A stretch of DNA of 64,000 bases from an uncultured Pseudomonadota bacterium (GTDB lineage Bacteria > Pseudomonadota > Gammaproteobacteria > Steroidobacterales > Steroidobacteraceae), in assembly GCA_903838705.1 (NCBI GenBank), contig CAILZL010000014.1:1-64000 (forward strand). Direction: 5' to 3'. Both the position numbers and the translations under genes were made by a program. The first letter of the stretch is position 1, and the number at the start of each line of letters is the position of its first letter. Positions 25,857 through 34,969 of this stretch are shown here, piece after piece. The notes beneath the pieces were generated by a model that did not search any database, was not told the DNA's origin, and worked only from the letters and a program-made list of their open reading frames with translations.

Positions 25857-28256
25857 ATGAATAGGTTAGGCCGCAGCTTGCTGGCTCTGCTGGCGTTTGC
25901 ACATTTGATGTGTTTATCTGTTGTAGAGGCGCAAGTCACTTATTCCATTGGAGTTAATCTCAATGGGCTTTCCGGTGGCACAGTAATCCTGAAGAATGGC
26001 AGCGACACCCTGCCTCTTGGTACCAATGGCAGTTATTCCTTCGCTACTCCTCTTGCGTCAGGGTCACCTTACGCTGTCAGCGTGCTGATCCAGCCACCCA
26101 GCCAGACCTGTTCTGTATCCGGTGGCGATAATGGAAATGGCTCCGGAACGGTTGCTGGGGCAAGCGTTATTGTCGGCGTCAATTGTGTCAGCGCCTATAC
26201 CGTGAGTGGCACTATTTCTGGGCTGGCCGGCTCGGGGCTGGTTCTAAGATTGAATTCCACCAGTCTGATCGTTGCCAATGGTGCAAACAGCTTCAAGTTT
26301 GCGACGGCCCTCACTGACGCGGCACCCTATCAGGTCAGCGTTGGCATTCAGCCTGTTGGATATACCTGCCTGGTAACGAACGGTTCAGGCAACATTGCTG
26401 GTGCAAACGTCACTAATGTGTTGGTTGCCTGCGCGAAGACCTATACCGTGGGTGGTGCGATTACCGGACTTACCGGGTCAGGTCTGAGACTCGCATTGAA
26501 CGGTGGTGCAAGCAAGCTGATTGCCAGCAATGCAACTTCGTATGTTTTCTCAACGGCATTAACTTCTGGCACAGCCTACTCAGTCGCCATACAGACTCAA
26601 CCTTCAGGCCAGTTCTGTTCAGTATCAGGTGGTGACAGTGGGACTGGATCAGGTGCGATTGCCAGTGCCAATGTCACCAATGTTGGAATAACCTGTAGCA
26701 GTGTTCATTCTGCGGCTATTTTGGGAACTGTTTTCTATAGCGGTACTAAAACGGGGCGGGTGTACCTGTCGGTGACAGATCAGAGTTGTGCATGTACCGC
26801 CGCCGGAACCAGCATTGTATTAACGGGATCGCCCGGCAGTTATAGTGGCAACTATGTAATCAGAGGGATTCCTGCTGGAACAACTCCGACCAGTTATACA
26901 GTGACTGCTTTGCTGGATACAGTCGGATATGGGTATGACAATGCTTCAGATCCAGCTGCCACGAGTCCTGTTACAGATTTAATTGCCGGAAATAATAGCA
27001 CTGGGTTGAATTTGAATCTTGTAGAACCGGCTACACCATTGCCATTAACGCCTGCAATCTCTTCAGTCAATGCTGGTAGCGGTTTTGCCATGATCGAGTA
27101 TGACACTCCATACAATAATAATGGACAGGAACTGGCCACCTCGTACAAGGTTTACTGGGGTACCGACGCAGCTGCTTCGAACGGTGGATCAAAGGTGATA
27201 CCCGCAGGTGCTTACGATTGTTTTGTGGGTGGCCTTACAAATGGTACCCTGTACTACTTTAAAATGAGCGCTTTAGTGGGCGGCACGGAAAGTGCGCCAT
27301 CGAAAATTGTTTCGAAAACGATCAATGCAGGGACTGGCGGGCGCACCGTATCCGGTACGATTTCATTTGCAGGTGCTGCAAATTCCGGGGCTCCTCTGTA
27401 TGTGAACGTGGTGAATAATGTTACAGGGAAAATCTATGTGACCAGAGTGACAGGACCTTTAACCAGTCCGGTGGCATATACAATCACCGGCGTCCCCAAT
27501 GGTTTCTACTATGTTCAGGCATTCGTCGATAACAATTCGGATGGCACATATGACGTAGGTGATTTCAGTCTCACCTATAACATTCAAAATGTACCCATGG
27601 TGGCAGTGAATGGCAATGTCAATATTGGCAACATTGCTATTCCATCCGGGAATGCTGATATCAGTCTCACTACTTATACCTATACAGATACGCCGAATAT
27701 ATTTTCACTTTATATGCTTCATCAGGACGAGCTGAAACACGCTGTTGGGTTGACGCTGATTTCCGGTCCGGGCGTTGACGTACCGTTTGATATTGGTTTT
27801 GATAACTATCCGTCCGGTGATGGAATTTCCATCCAGCTGGGAGATGGAAGTGGCTTGGTCACACCGGCGGTCAATGACACCTATATATTTAATGTTACTT
27901 ATTCAGATGGGACTTCAGAGAATCTGTCTGCCAAAGTGACGGGTGTATTGAATATCAGTAATGCAGTCACGAGTGTCACAGTGACAGGAGGGGCGACTCC
28001 CTTGGTTCCAACTATTTCATGGTCAGCTCCTCCGTCATTACCTGCGGGTGGGTATTACGTTGTGAATCTGAGTGGCAGTGACGGAAATAGCTGGACTTCC
28101 AGTCCAATCAATCTGACCAGTGTGGCGTATAACTTCGATGGGTATGCAGGCAGTGCGAGTTTGACAGCAGGCCAGAGCTATTCGGTATACATTACTGTCT
28201 ATGATGCTTATGGAAACAGCGTTGATTCAACGGCAGAAGCGATTTACAACCCCTAG
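25857..28256 (+). CDS. Large secreted repeat protein sharing repeats with the S8 protease
   Basis: 799 aa from the ATG at 25857, placed after GGGGAG and starting a signal peptide (MNRLGRSLLALLAFAHLMCL, ending VVEAQ). Three repeats of ~85-90 residues (about residues 27-300) match those of the protease 1 kb upstream, sharing DTLPLGTNG, SYVFSTAL and YTVGG-x-I-x-GL. The rest has bacterial Ig/fibronectin-like segments: SSVNAGSGFAMIEYDTPYNN with SYKVYWGTDAA is a fibronectin type III pattern, and YYVQAFVDNNSDGTYDVGDF looks like a calcium-type carboxypeptidase-regulatory-like loop. There is no catalytic motif. It probably acts at the cell surface or outside; the shared repeats suggest a common location or partner with the protease. 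Confidence 0.75.
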   Translation: MNRLGRSLLALLAFAHLMCLSVVEAQVTYSIGVNLNGLSGGTVILKNGSDTLPLGTNGSYSFATPLASGSPYAVSVLIQPPSQTCSVSGGDNGNGSGTVAGASVIVGVNCVSAYTVSGTISGLAGSGLVLRLNSTSLIVANGANSFKFATALTDAAPYQVSVGIQPVGYTCLVTNGSGNIAGANVTNVLVACAKTYTVGGAITGLTGSGLRLALNGGASKLIASNATSYVFSTALTSGTAYSVAIQTQPSGQFCSVSGGDSGTGSGAIASANVTNVGITCSSVHSAAILGTVFYSGTKTGRVYLSVTDQSCACTAAGTSIVLTGSPGSYSGNYVIRGIPAGTTPTSYTVTALLDTVGYGYDNASDPAATSPVTDLIAGNNSTGLNLNLVEPATPLPLTPAISSVNAGSGFAMIEYDTPYNNNGQELATSYKVYWGTDAAASNGGSKVIPAGAYDCFVGGLTNGTLYYFKMSALVGGTESAPSKIVSKTINAGTGGRTVSGTISFAGAANSGAPLYVNVVNNVTGKIYVTRVTGPLTSPVAYTITGVPNGFYYVQAFVDNNSDGTYDVGDFSLTYNIQNVPMVAVNGNVNIGNIAIPSGNADISLTTYTYTDTPNIFSLYMLHQDELKHAVGLTLISGPGVDVPFDIGFDNYPSGDGISIQLGDGSGLVTPAVNDTYIFNVTYSDGTSENLSAKVTGVLNISNAVTSVTVTGGATPLVPTISWSAPPSLPAGGYYVVNLSGSDGNSWTSSPINLTSVAYNFDGYAGSASLTAGQSYSVYITVYDAYGNSVDSTAEAIYNP

Positions 28257-28408
28257 GTAGTTGAACTGACCACGTGTTCACGTGTTAAGGGTTGATGAAG
28301 TCAATTTTAAGATCCGTAAGGCTAAATGTGTGAGAGGCACTCGTTGCAATATACGACGAGATAGGCGGCGATTCCTCCGAACAGGGTGGTATTTGGAAAG
28401 TTGGTTAA

Positions 28409-28630
28409 ATGAATAGACTGCATCCAAAAAAACTGCTGAATACAAAGTGGACGGCTGTTCTACCGGTCAATAAGGAAAGGCACTTTATTGTTACCAAGGT
28501 GATCGATCCTGATAGTCCCGACGAACAGGTAGAACGACTTGAGATTGAGGCTGTGTACTCACGGCGCATTAAAAGTATAGCCTGGGAAGAACTGCGGAAT
28601 ACCAAGATATGGAAACGGGGTTGGGTATGA
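28409..28630 (+). CDS. TIGR02450-type small Trp-rich protein
   Basis: 73 aa, no signal peptide. It matches the pattern of TIGR02450 proteins: MNRLHPKKLLNTKWTAVLPV, HFIVTKV, then LEIEAVYSRR and WEELRNTKIWKRGW, with conserved Trp residues. The family is small, cytoplasmic and of unknown function. It is preceded by GGAAAG and followed 49 bases later by the membrane protein gene, so the two may be co-transcribed. Confidence 0.8.
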   Translation: MNRLHPKKLLNTKWTAVLPVNKERHFIVTKVIDPDSPDEQVERLEIEAVYSRRIKSIAWEELRNTKIWKRGWV

Positions 28631-28679
28631 GCTTGATAATGGAGGGGCTGTCCTGGCTGTATGCATGTGACTTATAGTC

Positions 28680-29204
28680 GTGGCTGAGCAGGTTGATAAA
28701 GCTGGAGTTGATGTGGATCAAAGTCAGGATAATCTGGCCAGTGTTTCAGATGAGGCCATACAGTTAAGCCGTAAATCCTGGACGGCTTATGTGGGTATGA
28801 TCGTTCGATTGCTGGTGTTGCTGGCGCTGGCTGCTGCCGCTATGTACTGGCAATCCAGGTACTGGTCCATCATTGCAATGGTGATTGTTATTCCCCTACT
28901 GCTGGTCGGGTATCAGGTCTGGCTGCTAAGTAGTTACAAGCTTTACTACGATGAAGCAGGTGTATGGGTGTACTCAGGGGTCCTGCCGTGGAAGCGTGGC
29001 GTATCAGGTGTCAAGTGGCGTGATCTGGATGAAGCGGTTTTCGTCAATAATTTTTTGAGCTGGATGACAAATTCCTACACGGTGCAATTAAAGCATCGCT
29101 TCACCAAAGCCATTGAGATTTCAGAGCCAAGTATGGCGCAAGGGAAACGTGTGGCAATTCTTATTAATCAGGAGCAGCGTAAGCGATTGGGATATATGGA
29201 TTAG
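28680..29204 (+). CDS. Membrane protein with PH-like domain
   Basis: 174 aa using a GTG start at 28680; no strong ribosome site is seen, so the start is uncertain. Two adjacent membrane helices (about residues 38-56 and 61-82) are followed by a soluble beta-rich domain: YKLYYDEAGVWVYSGVLPWK, GVKWRDLDEAVFVNN, SYTVQLKHRFTKAIEI. This order resembles small bacterial membrane proteins with a PH-like (bPH) domain. No catalytic residues or partners are recognised. Confidence 0.65.
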   Translation: MAEQVDKAGVDVDQSQDNLASVSDEAIQLSRKSWTAYVGMIVRLLVLLALAAAAMYWQSRYWSIIAMVIVIPLLLVGYQVWLLSSYKLYYDEAGVWVYSGVLPWKRGVSGVKWRDLDEAVFVNNFLSWMTNSYTVQLKHRFTKAIEISEPSMAQGKRVAILINQEQRKRLGYMD

Positions 29205-29320
29205 TAAATGTTGCAGTGTAATATTTTCTAAGCTCGGGTGATCGCTATTGTCTTGTACTGACAAGTAAGGCAAGTGTTCAGTGTTTTTCAGATAGGTGTC
29301 TCTAAGAAAGCGGGTTTAAA

Positions 29321-30049
29321 ATGGTATTGATACGCGGACTAATACTTGGCGGGTTGGTGGCATTGTTGGCTGCTTGCGTCAATACAATCACAATTGTGCC
29401 AGATGTGACAAAAATTGAACGCAGCTCGCCATCGTCTGCGCGTATTCCTCTCAATGTGGGATATTTTATTCCAGAAACATCAATTGCTGCGCCTCATGTA
29501 GATGAAAATAATCTCCGGTATTTTCCCTACCGTGATATAGAACTTGGCTACCAGAAAATGCTATCAAATGTATTCAGTAGTGCCACAAGGCTTTCCTCTA
29601 TGCAGGATCAGGCGTCTATGGCTACAGGCCATCTTGACCTCATCATTGTGCCTGAAATATCAACGCGGTCAGGTGGTAGTGATTTCATGACGTGGCCACC
29701 TTCCAGCTTTGTTGTTGATTTAACGAGCAATATTAAAGATGCGGCCGGCAAGCCGATTGCGACCCCGATAGTTGCTGGTATGGGAAGCGCTAATAGTGGA
29801 GAAAGGCTCAAAATAACAGGCATTGCTGGCAGCCGTGCTATGGAGGATGCGTTGTTGAAAATGCAGTCTGCTCTGCTTGCAACCAGCTATGGCGATGGGA
29901 CCGCTGGCGCAGCTCAGTCATCGTCCGCAGCCATACCAGCAAAAACATTTAGTGAGCGTCTGATTCGTCTTAATGAACTGAAAGATAATGGACTAATAAC
30001 GCAGAAGGAATATGATGATAAAAGGAAGGAGATTCTTGATGCGTTATAG
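29321..30049 (+). CDS. Lipoprotein with C-terminal SHOCT motif
   Basis: 242 aa. A lipobox (ALLAAC) puts the lipidated Cys at residue 19. The middle (GHLDLIIVPEISTRSGG, FVVDLTSNIKDAAG) resembles lipoproteins that assemble beta-sheet periplasmic domains. The last ~33 residues (FSERLIRLNELKDNGLITQK) are a SHOCT motif, a short helical oligomerisation or binding segment typical of bacterial proteins of many kinds. The function is unknown. It is probably transcribed alone; a 116-bp gap precedes it. Confidence 0.75.
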   Translation: MVLIRGLILGGLVALLAACVNTITIVPDVTKIERSSPSSARIPLNVGYFIPETSIAAPHVDENNLRYFPYRDIELGYQKMLSNVFSSATRLSSMQDQASMATGHLDLIIVPEISTRSGGSDFMTWPPSSFVVDLTSNIKDAAGKPIATPIVAGMGSANSGERLKITGIAGSRAMEDALLKMQSALLATSYGDGTAGAAQSSSAAIPAKTFSERLIRLNELKDNGLITQKEYDDKRKEILDAL

Positions 30050-30241
30050 TCAATAAGCTGATGCTTGATAGGAAATCTGATTTTTACATATTAACTCATT
30101 TTCTATGGCTGAAGGGTTTCCCGGCTTTCTTGATTTTGCTTCACTATTAATGGCTGGGATGTAGCTGGTTAACGCTGCCGATTGGCGGGTTCATGCCCAC
30201 TATAATGATTGGTCTTCCGAAGTGGTGATGACTGCTCTGCC

Positions 30242-30937
30242 TCAAGATTCATGCTTCTGTCGTTTTGTGTTACCGATACCCATGCGCGCCAATTCGGCGT
30301 CACCATCGAGGTACTGATGTTTTAATGCACCGAGTATGTGCAGGAGTAGCAACGCGGTGGTAAGAAATGCTCCCATCGCATGCCATTTTATGAACTCATC
30401 ATGCATGGCTTTCTGTAGTGGAATACCTTCCGGTGTCGCACCGAGGTGCTGGAGTATTCCGATTTCCGGCAGAACAATAATGCCCCAGATCATTCTGGGG
30501 CCAGTACGCGATGCGCGCCGGACTTCAGCATCACCGCCCGGTAACCCCGCCCGCTTTGCCACGACCGATGCTGCGCCAGCTGACCCGATGGGCGGGTTAG
30601 CGGATATGATGGATAAGCCAGTGAGTGGCATCAGTACCATTGCCATATAGAGCGCAAAATGTGCCAGCGTTGCGGCATGTTGTTCCCACGGTTTCATCGA
30701 TGCCGAATGAGGTGGCGGTGTATGAGTCAGTCGCCAGAGCACTCGCACTATCGTGAGAGCCAGCACCGTCATGCCTGACGATAGATGGAATGCAATAGCA
30801 CTGCTACGCAACGACCCTGTCAGGCCTTCCATGTAAAAGCCGACCACCAGGTTGGCAAAAATCAGTGCTGCAATAACCCAGTGCAGAATTATTGCAACGC
30901 GGCTGTAGCGGTTGCCTTTATTCTCCGTTCTCTTCAT
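30242..30937 (-). CDS. Cytochrome b561-type diheme membrane protein
   Basis: 231 aa with four or five membrane segments. The pattern is that of prokaryotic cytochrome b561: RYSRVAIILHWVIAALIFAN with His19, IAFHLSSGMTVLALTIVRVLW with His51, FIKWHAMGAF and LLLLHILGALKH, giving the paired His ligands for two b hemes. It would pass electrons between quinol and a periplasmic or superoxide acceptor in the inner membrane. An insertion of about 35 residues between helices 3 and 4 (IGSAGAASVVAKRAGLPGG) is longer than in compact members. It is on the minus strand, divergent from the 31061 gene. Confidence 0.88.
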   Translation of the reverse strand: MKRTENKGNRYSRVAIILHWVIAALIFANLVVGFYMEGLTGSLRSSAIAFHLSSGMTVLALTIVRVLWRLTHTPPPHSASMKPWEQHAATLAHFALYMAMVLMPLTGLSIISANPPIGSAGAASVVAKRAGLPGGDAEVRRASRTGPRMIWGIIVLPEIGILQHLGATPEGIPLQKAMHDEFIKWHAMGAFLTTALLLLHILGALKHQYLDGDAELARMGIGNTKRQKHES

Positions 30938-31060
30938 GCTGCCTCCTAATATTGTTCATCAATGAATAGCAGATGATACTTCAATAGTCTGAAATCTTGG
31001 CGGTCTGCTGTTAGTTTTCATTGATAAAAATGCGAGATTTGTCAACGAGGAAATGCGGTT

Positions 31061-31708
31061 ATGATGCTCAACCCTTCTCCAGGTGAAGTGACAACGGCTG
31101 AAACTGACACAATGATTTTCGTTGAATGCTTGATCATCATTGCAATTCTGTCTCGCAGAGTGTCGGTGGATCGATTCAGGAACAGGCTCTGGTTCTGGAT
31201 AATTGTCTTGCTGGCGTTTTCATCACTTCTTGGGGCGATCACGCATGGCTTGGTAATTCCGGACTCATTTCGTAACGGACTCTGGAAGCCATTGTATTTG
31301 TGCTTGGGATTTGTTGTTGGCCTGTTTGTCGTTGGCGCGGTTTATGACTGGCAAGGGCGTACCGTTGCCATTCGGCTTTTACCGTGGATTATTGGCGCAG
31401 CACTTGTCTTCTATGGGTTGACTGAGGTATTCAAAGGCGCATTCCTTGTGTTTTTGCTATACGAGATCACAGGTATGATTGCCGCATTATTGATCTACCT
31501 GTTTCTGGCGGTAAAACGAAAGATTGTCGGTGCTGGTGTCATGGCAATAGCGATATTGATGACCCTGCTGGCTTCTCTGGTCCAAGCGAGTAGTATTTCG
31601 CTCACTTTGCTGGTTTACTTCGATCACAATGGCCTGTTTCATCTGGTGCAGATAGTCGCTTTAGTCGTACTGGCGACTGGATTACGGATGATTGAAGGCG
31701 CCGTATAG
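31061..31708 (+). CDS. DUF6962-like multi-helix membrane protein
   Basis: 215 aa with about seven membrane helices and few charged residues between them. The start TTAETDTMIFVECLIIIAIL, the GAITHGLVI motif and the C-terminal YFDHNGLFHLVQIVALVVLA resemble the DUF6962 family. The conserved THG, DHN and FHLVQ His/Asp residues sit near membrane ends, as in CREST-superfamily hydrolases, so a metal-dependent lipid hydrolase is possible but speculative. GAGG lies upstream of the ATG. The rhomboid gene follows 56 bases later. Confidence 0.6.
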   Translation: MMLNPSPGEVTTAETDTMIFVECLIIIAILSRRVSVDRFRNRLWFWIIVLLAFSSLLGAITHGLVIPDSFRNGLWKPLYLCLGFVVGLFVVGAVYDWQGRTVAIRLLPWIIGAALVFYGLTEVFKGAFLVFLLYEITGMIAALLIYLFLAVKRKIVGAGVMAIAILMTLLASLVQASSISLTLLVYFDHNGLFHLVQIVALVVLATGLRMIEGAV

Positions 31709-31764
31709 CTCAATACATTTGTGAGTATGGACAGGTAACAATTATATATTGAGTTGGTTGACTA

Positions 31765-32373
31765 ATGATTACCCATGCGCCGGCTACGTTCTGCATATTA
31801 TTGCTGACCGCCATCATCAGTCTGTTAGCACTGAAGTCAAAGCCGCAGCTGATCCCACTGTGTGCATTTCATCCTTACGAGCTGCAACGTAGAAAGCGTT
31901 ACTACACCTTGTTGAGCAGCGGTTTCGTGCATGGCAGTGTTATCCATCTGTTTTTCAACATGATGACTCTGTATTTCTTCGGGCCGTCCCTGGAGCAAAC
32001 CATTGGTGCTGCATCATTTCTGGCACTGTACATATTGGCTCTGATGCTGAGTGAGGTGCGAACCTTTTTTCAGCAGCGCGATAATTATTATTATTCGGCT
32101 ATAGGTGCTTCAGGTGCTATAAGCGCTGTCCTGTTTGCCTCGATCGTGTACTTCCCGGGTCAATCCATCATCATTCTGCCGATTCCTGTACCAATACCTT
32201 CGCCCCTGTTTGCTGTCTGCTATCTGTTGTATTCGTGGTATGCCGCCAGGCGTGGAGGTGATGGGATCAACCACACCGCCCACATTGATGGTGCCATTAC
32301 AGGACTGTTGTTTGTGGCGATCACGGATTGGGCTGCTTATCGCAGTCTGCCCGGATTGTTTGGCGGGTCATGA
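31765..32373 (+). CDS. Rhomboid-family intramembrane serine protease
   Basis: 202 aa with about six membrane helices. The rhomboid active site is complete: His61-x-x-x-Asn65 (HLFFN) in the second helix region, the GxSG motif as GASG with Ser116, and His173 (HTAHIDG) in the last helix, the Ser-His dyad. Rhomboids cut single-pass membrane proteins inside the bilayer; the substrate is unknown. It follows the DUF6962-like membrane protein and may share its transcript. Confidence 0.9.
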   Translation: MITHAPATFCILLLTAIISLLALKSKPQLIPLCAFHPYELQRRKRYYTLLSSGFVHGSVIHLFFNMMTLYFFGPSLEQTIGAASFLALYILALMLSEVRTFFQQRDNYYYSAIGASGAISAVLFASIVYFPGQSIIILPIPVPIPSPLFAVCYLLYSWYAARRGGDGINHTAHIDGAITGLLFVAITDWAAYRSLPGLFGGS

Positions 32374-32580
32374 TGGTTACTGCCTTACAAGGGAGGCTTG
32401 TTGTTCCTGTGTGAAAAAAATTCAACATTCGGCAGGCTTTGTGGCTAGCGGCATTGACTTGAGGTAGCATCCGGGACGATAAGTGCGAGCAATAGCCCGG
32501 TGCGTGGGTGGTTTGTGACAATGACGCGCGATAATGACGGTGCTGTGATCATCGGTTGGATTTGTCCGGAGGGGGAGTAA

Positions 32581-33372
32581 ATGCAAAGAGCGACCTTGGC
32601 GATACTTGCTGCGCTGCTGAGCGGCGTTGCGTTGTCCGCAAATAATGACCAGATTGGTGAGATGGTCAGCATCAAGGCTGGCGAATTCATGATGGGTGAT
32701 AGCGTGGGCGATGGCTCGCGAGAAGAAAAACCCGTCCATAAGGTTCAGATCAAGGCATTCAAGATGGGTGCCAGAGAGGTCACCTTTGATCAGTACGATG
32801 CCTATGCCCGTTCCGTGGGTGATGCGGCCTCGAAGAATAACGATCATTTGAATAGTAATCTTCCGGATGATAATGGCTGGGGTCGAGGCAAGCGGCCGGC
32901 AATCAATATCAGCTGGGAAGAGGCACACATGTACATTGAGTGGCTCAACAAGCAGACCGGCCAGAAGTTCCGCCTGCCCACCGAAGCTGAATGGGAGTAT
33001 GCCGCCCGTGCGGGAGCTGCAACCAATTTTCCATGGGGCAACAAATTCTCCGATACAAATGCCAATGGCAGCAGTGCCAGTCCGCTGGGGAAGACCTCAG
33101 AAGTTGGAATATTCCCGCCGAACAAGTTCGGTCTGTATGACATGATTGGCAATGTCAATGAATGGGTTGAAGACTGTTATCACGACAGCTACGTGGGCGC
33201 GCCCGCCGACGGTTCCGCGTGGGTCGTAGGCGAGACTTGCAGTGGCCGGCGTATCAGCCGTGGCGGGTCCTGGTATAGCGACTTCACCAATCTGCGTGTG
33301 TCGCAGCGCAACGGAATCAACATTACCTCTCGCAACGGGAATCTGGGCTTTCGGCTTGCCCAGGACGAATGA
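32581..33372 (+). CDS. Sulfatase-modifying-factor (SUMF1) domain protein lacking the catalytic cysteines
   Basis: 263 aa with a signal peptide (residues 1-20, ending ALSA). The SUMF1/FGE fold is clear: FMMGDSVGDGSREEKPVHKV, EVTFDQYDAYARS, the KFRLPTEAEWEYAARAG block, NVNEWVEDCY, and ISRGGSWYSDFTNLRVSQRN near the end. In true formylglycine-generating enzymes that last block has the catalytic Cys pair; here it has none, so Cys-to-formylglycine conversion is unlikely. Exported SUMF1-domain proteins often act as binding proteins. Its stop lies about 48 bases before the start of phosphoesterase paralogue 2, so the two are probably expressed together. Confidence 0.85.
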   Translation: MQRATLAILAALLSGVALSANNDQIGEMVSIKAGEFMMGDSVGDGSREEKPVHKVQIKAFKMGAREVTFDQYDAYARSVGDAASKNNDHLNSNLPDDNGWGRGKRPAINISWEEAHMYIEWLNKQTGQKFRLPTEAEWEYAARAGAATNFPWGNKFSDTNANGSSASPLGKTSEVGIFPPNKFGLYDMIGNVNEWVEDCYHDSYVGAPADGSAWVVGETCSGRRISRGGSWYSDFTNLRVSQRNGINITSRNGNLGFRLAQDE

Positions 33373-33419
33373 CGGATCCGAAAGTGTACGCAGCAAGAAC
33401 TGAAGCAGGAAACTACATC

Positions 33420-34856
33420 ATGAACAGACTACGAAACTACTGCACCGCTGTCGTCCTGATTCTGACCAGCATGGGTGCGAATGCGCAGAACGGGCTCGGT
33501 CCACATGTACGAGGGAGTGATGATCCATTGTTCATCGCCACTGAAATGCTGGGACGGCCAACAGATACTTCGATCACGGTCAATGCGGCAGCAAAAAAGA
33601 ATCTGGAGGCCTACTACGAGTACGGCACCAAGGCTGGTACCTACACAGGCAAGACCGACATCGTGCTGTTTCAGGCCAATGCAGGTGTCAATGTTGAAAT
33701 CAGCAAGCTGAAACCAAATACCCGCTATTTCTACCGCATGCGTTATCGCGAACCCGGTACCACGGTTTTCAGTTCCCGTCCGGAGTATTCGTTCATGACG
33801 CAGCGTACTCCCGGCAGCACTTTTACCTTCGTGGTGTCGTTTGATGATCATCTGGATGACAACTCGGATGACGCGACCATGAAGCTGACCATGCAGAATA
33901 TTGCTGCCGAGCGGCCGGATTTCTATCTCTCTGTGGGTGACAACTTTTTCACGGACAAGCTGAATCCGGTGACCGGACCGGCAGTTGAGGATCGCGTGCA
34001 GTTGCTGCGTTCTTACTATCAGCTCATGAATCACTCCACCTCCATGTTCCTCACACTGGGCGGACATGAAGGGGAGAACCCCGGTCGTCTGAACGGTACG
34101 CCTAACAATCTTGCCGTATGGGGTACGCAGTACCGCAAGAAGTACATTCCGAATCCGGAGCCGAACGGCTTCTACACAGCCTCTGGCAAACCTGAGCCAT
34201 TCATGGGTTTACGGCAGTCCAATTACGCCTGGACCTGGGGTGATGCGTTGTTCATCGTGCTGGACCCATACTGGAACAAGCCTGTTGCGCCGGAGATTGG
34301 CAGTGGCGATTGGGGCTTCTCGCTGGGTCGTGAACAATATGAATGGATGAAAAAGACTCTCGAAACCAGCAAGGCCAAGTACAAATTTGTATTTGCTCAC
34401 AGTCTCATTGGTGGACAGAAGCTTCCCTCTGGTGGAGCACGCGGCGGCATTGAGGGGATGAAACTTCTGGAGATGGGCGGCTACAACACCGACGGCACCT
34501 GGGGTTGGGACAAGGCTCGTCCGGGCTGGTCGAAACCCATTCACAACGTACTGGCCGATAACAAGACCACCATCTTCTTCAAGGGTCACGACCACACTTA
34601 CGTCAAGCAGGAGCTGGATGGCGTGATTTATCAAACCGGCCCACAGCCCAGTGCCAGCAACGTAGAGCTCAATGACCGTGCCCGTATCTACAATTACGAA
34701 AGCGGCACCGTTAAGGGTGGTACCGGCTATGCTCGCGTCACCGTATCACCAGAAAACGTCAAGGTTGAATACGTTGAGACTTGGCTGCCTGCCAAGGAAA
34801 CCAATACACGCAAGAACCGGATGATTGCGGATTCCTACACGGTTAAGCCGCGATAG
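33420..34856 (+). CDS. Exported metallophosphoesterase (purple-acid-phosphatase-like), paralogue 2
   Basis: 478 aa from the ATG at 33420, which has AGGA upstream and begins a signal peptide (MNRLRNYCTAVVLILTSMGA, cleaved after NAQ). An in-frame ATG at 33369 overlaps the previous gene and gives no signal. It repeats the domain order of the gene at 14315-15916, without the Gly/Met-rich segment: the fibronectin-like part (YEYGTKAGTYTGK, NTRYFYRMRYREPG), then the phosphoesterase core with Asp142/His144 (FDDHLDD), GDN (173-175) and GHDHTY. The GNHE motif is GGHEG here, so a metal-bridging Asn is lost (residue 215). Reduced or changed activity is possible. A hairpin follows at 34877-34894. Confidence 0.85.
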   Translation: MNRLRNYCTAVVLILTSMGANAQNGLGPHVRGSDDPLFIATEMLGRPTDTSITVNAAAKKNLEAYYEYGTKAGTYTGKTDIVLFQANAGVNVEISKLKPNTRYFYRMRYREPGTTVFSSRPEYSFMTQRTPGSTFTFVVSFDDHLDDNSDDATMKLTMQNIAAERPDFYLSVGDNFFTDKLNPVTGPAVEDRVQLLRSYYQLMNHSTSMFLTLGGHEGENPGRLNGTPNNLAVWGTQYRKKYIPNPEPNGFYTASGKPEPFMGLRQSNYAWTWGDALFIVLDPYWNKPVAPEIGSGDWGFSLGREQYEWMKKTLETSKAKYKFVFAHSLIGGQKLPSGGARGGIEGMKLLEMGGYNTDGTWGWDKARPGWSKPIHNVLADNKTTIFFKGHDHTYVKQELDGVIYQTGPQPSASNVELNDRARIYNYESGTVKGGTGYARVTVSPENVKVEYVETWLPAKETNTRKNRMIADSYTVKPR

Positions 34857-34876
34857 TAGTGGGAATGTTGGAATGA

Positions 34877-34894
34877 GCGCCGCGCTCGCGGCGC
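34877..34894 (+). terminator. GC-rich hairpin after phosphoesterase paralogue 2
   Basis: GCGCCGCG (34877-34884) and CGCGGCGC (34887-34894) are inverted copies with a 2-base centre. Only a short GCTT follows. It probably ends the SUMF1/phosphoesterase transcript and insulates the defence operon that starts at 34970. Confidence 0.55.
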
Positions 34895-34969
34895 GCTTGA
34901 TCGATTCTCTGAGCATGCTGGTAAAGGATGGGAGAGAGTTGCTAACAGACTGACAATGGATATTGGTGC

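Noticed and set aside
32581-33372. True formylglycine-generating enzyme
   Set aside because: The catalytic Cys pair is absent from the C-terminal block.
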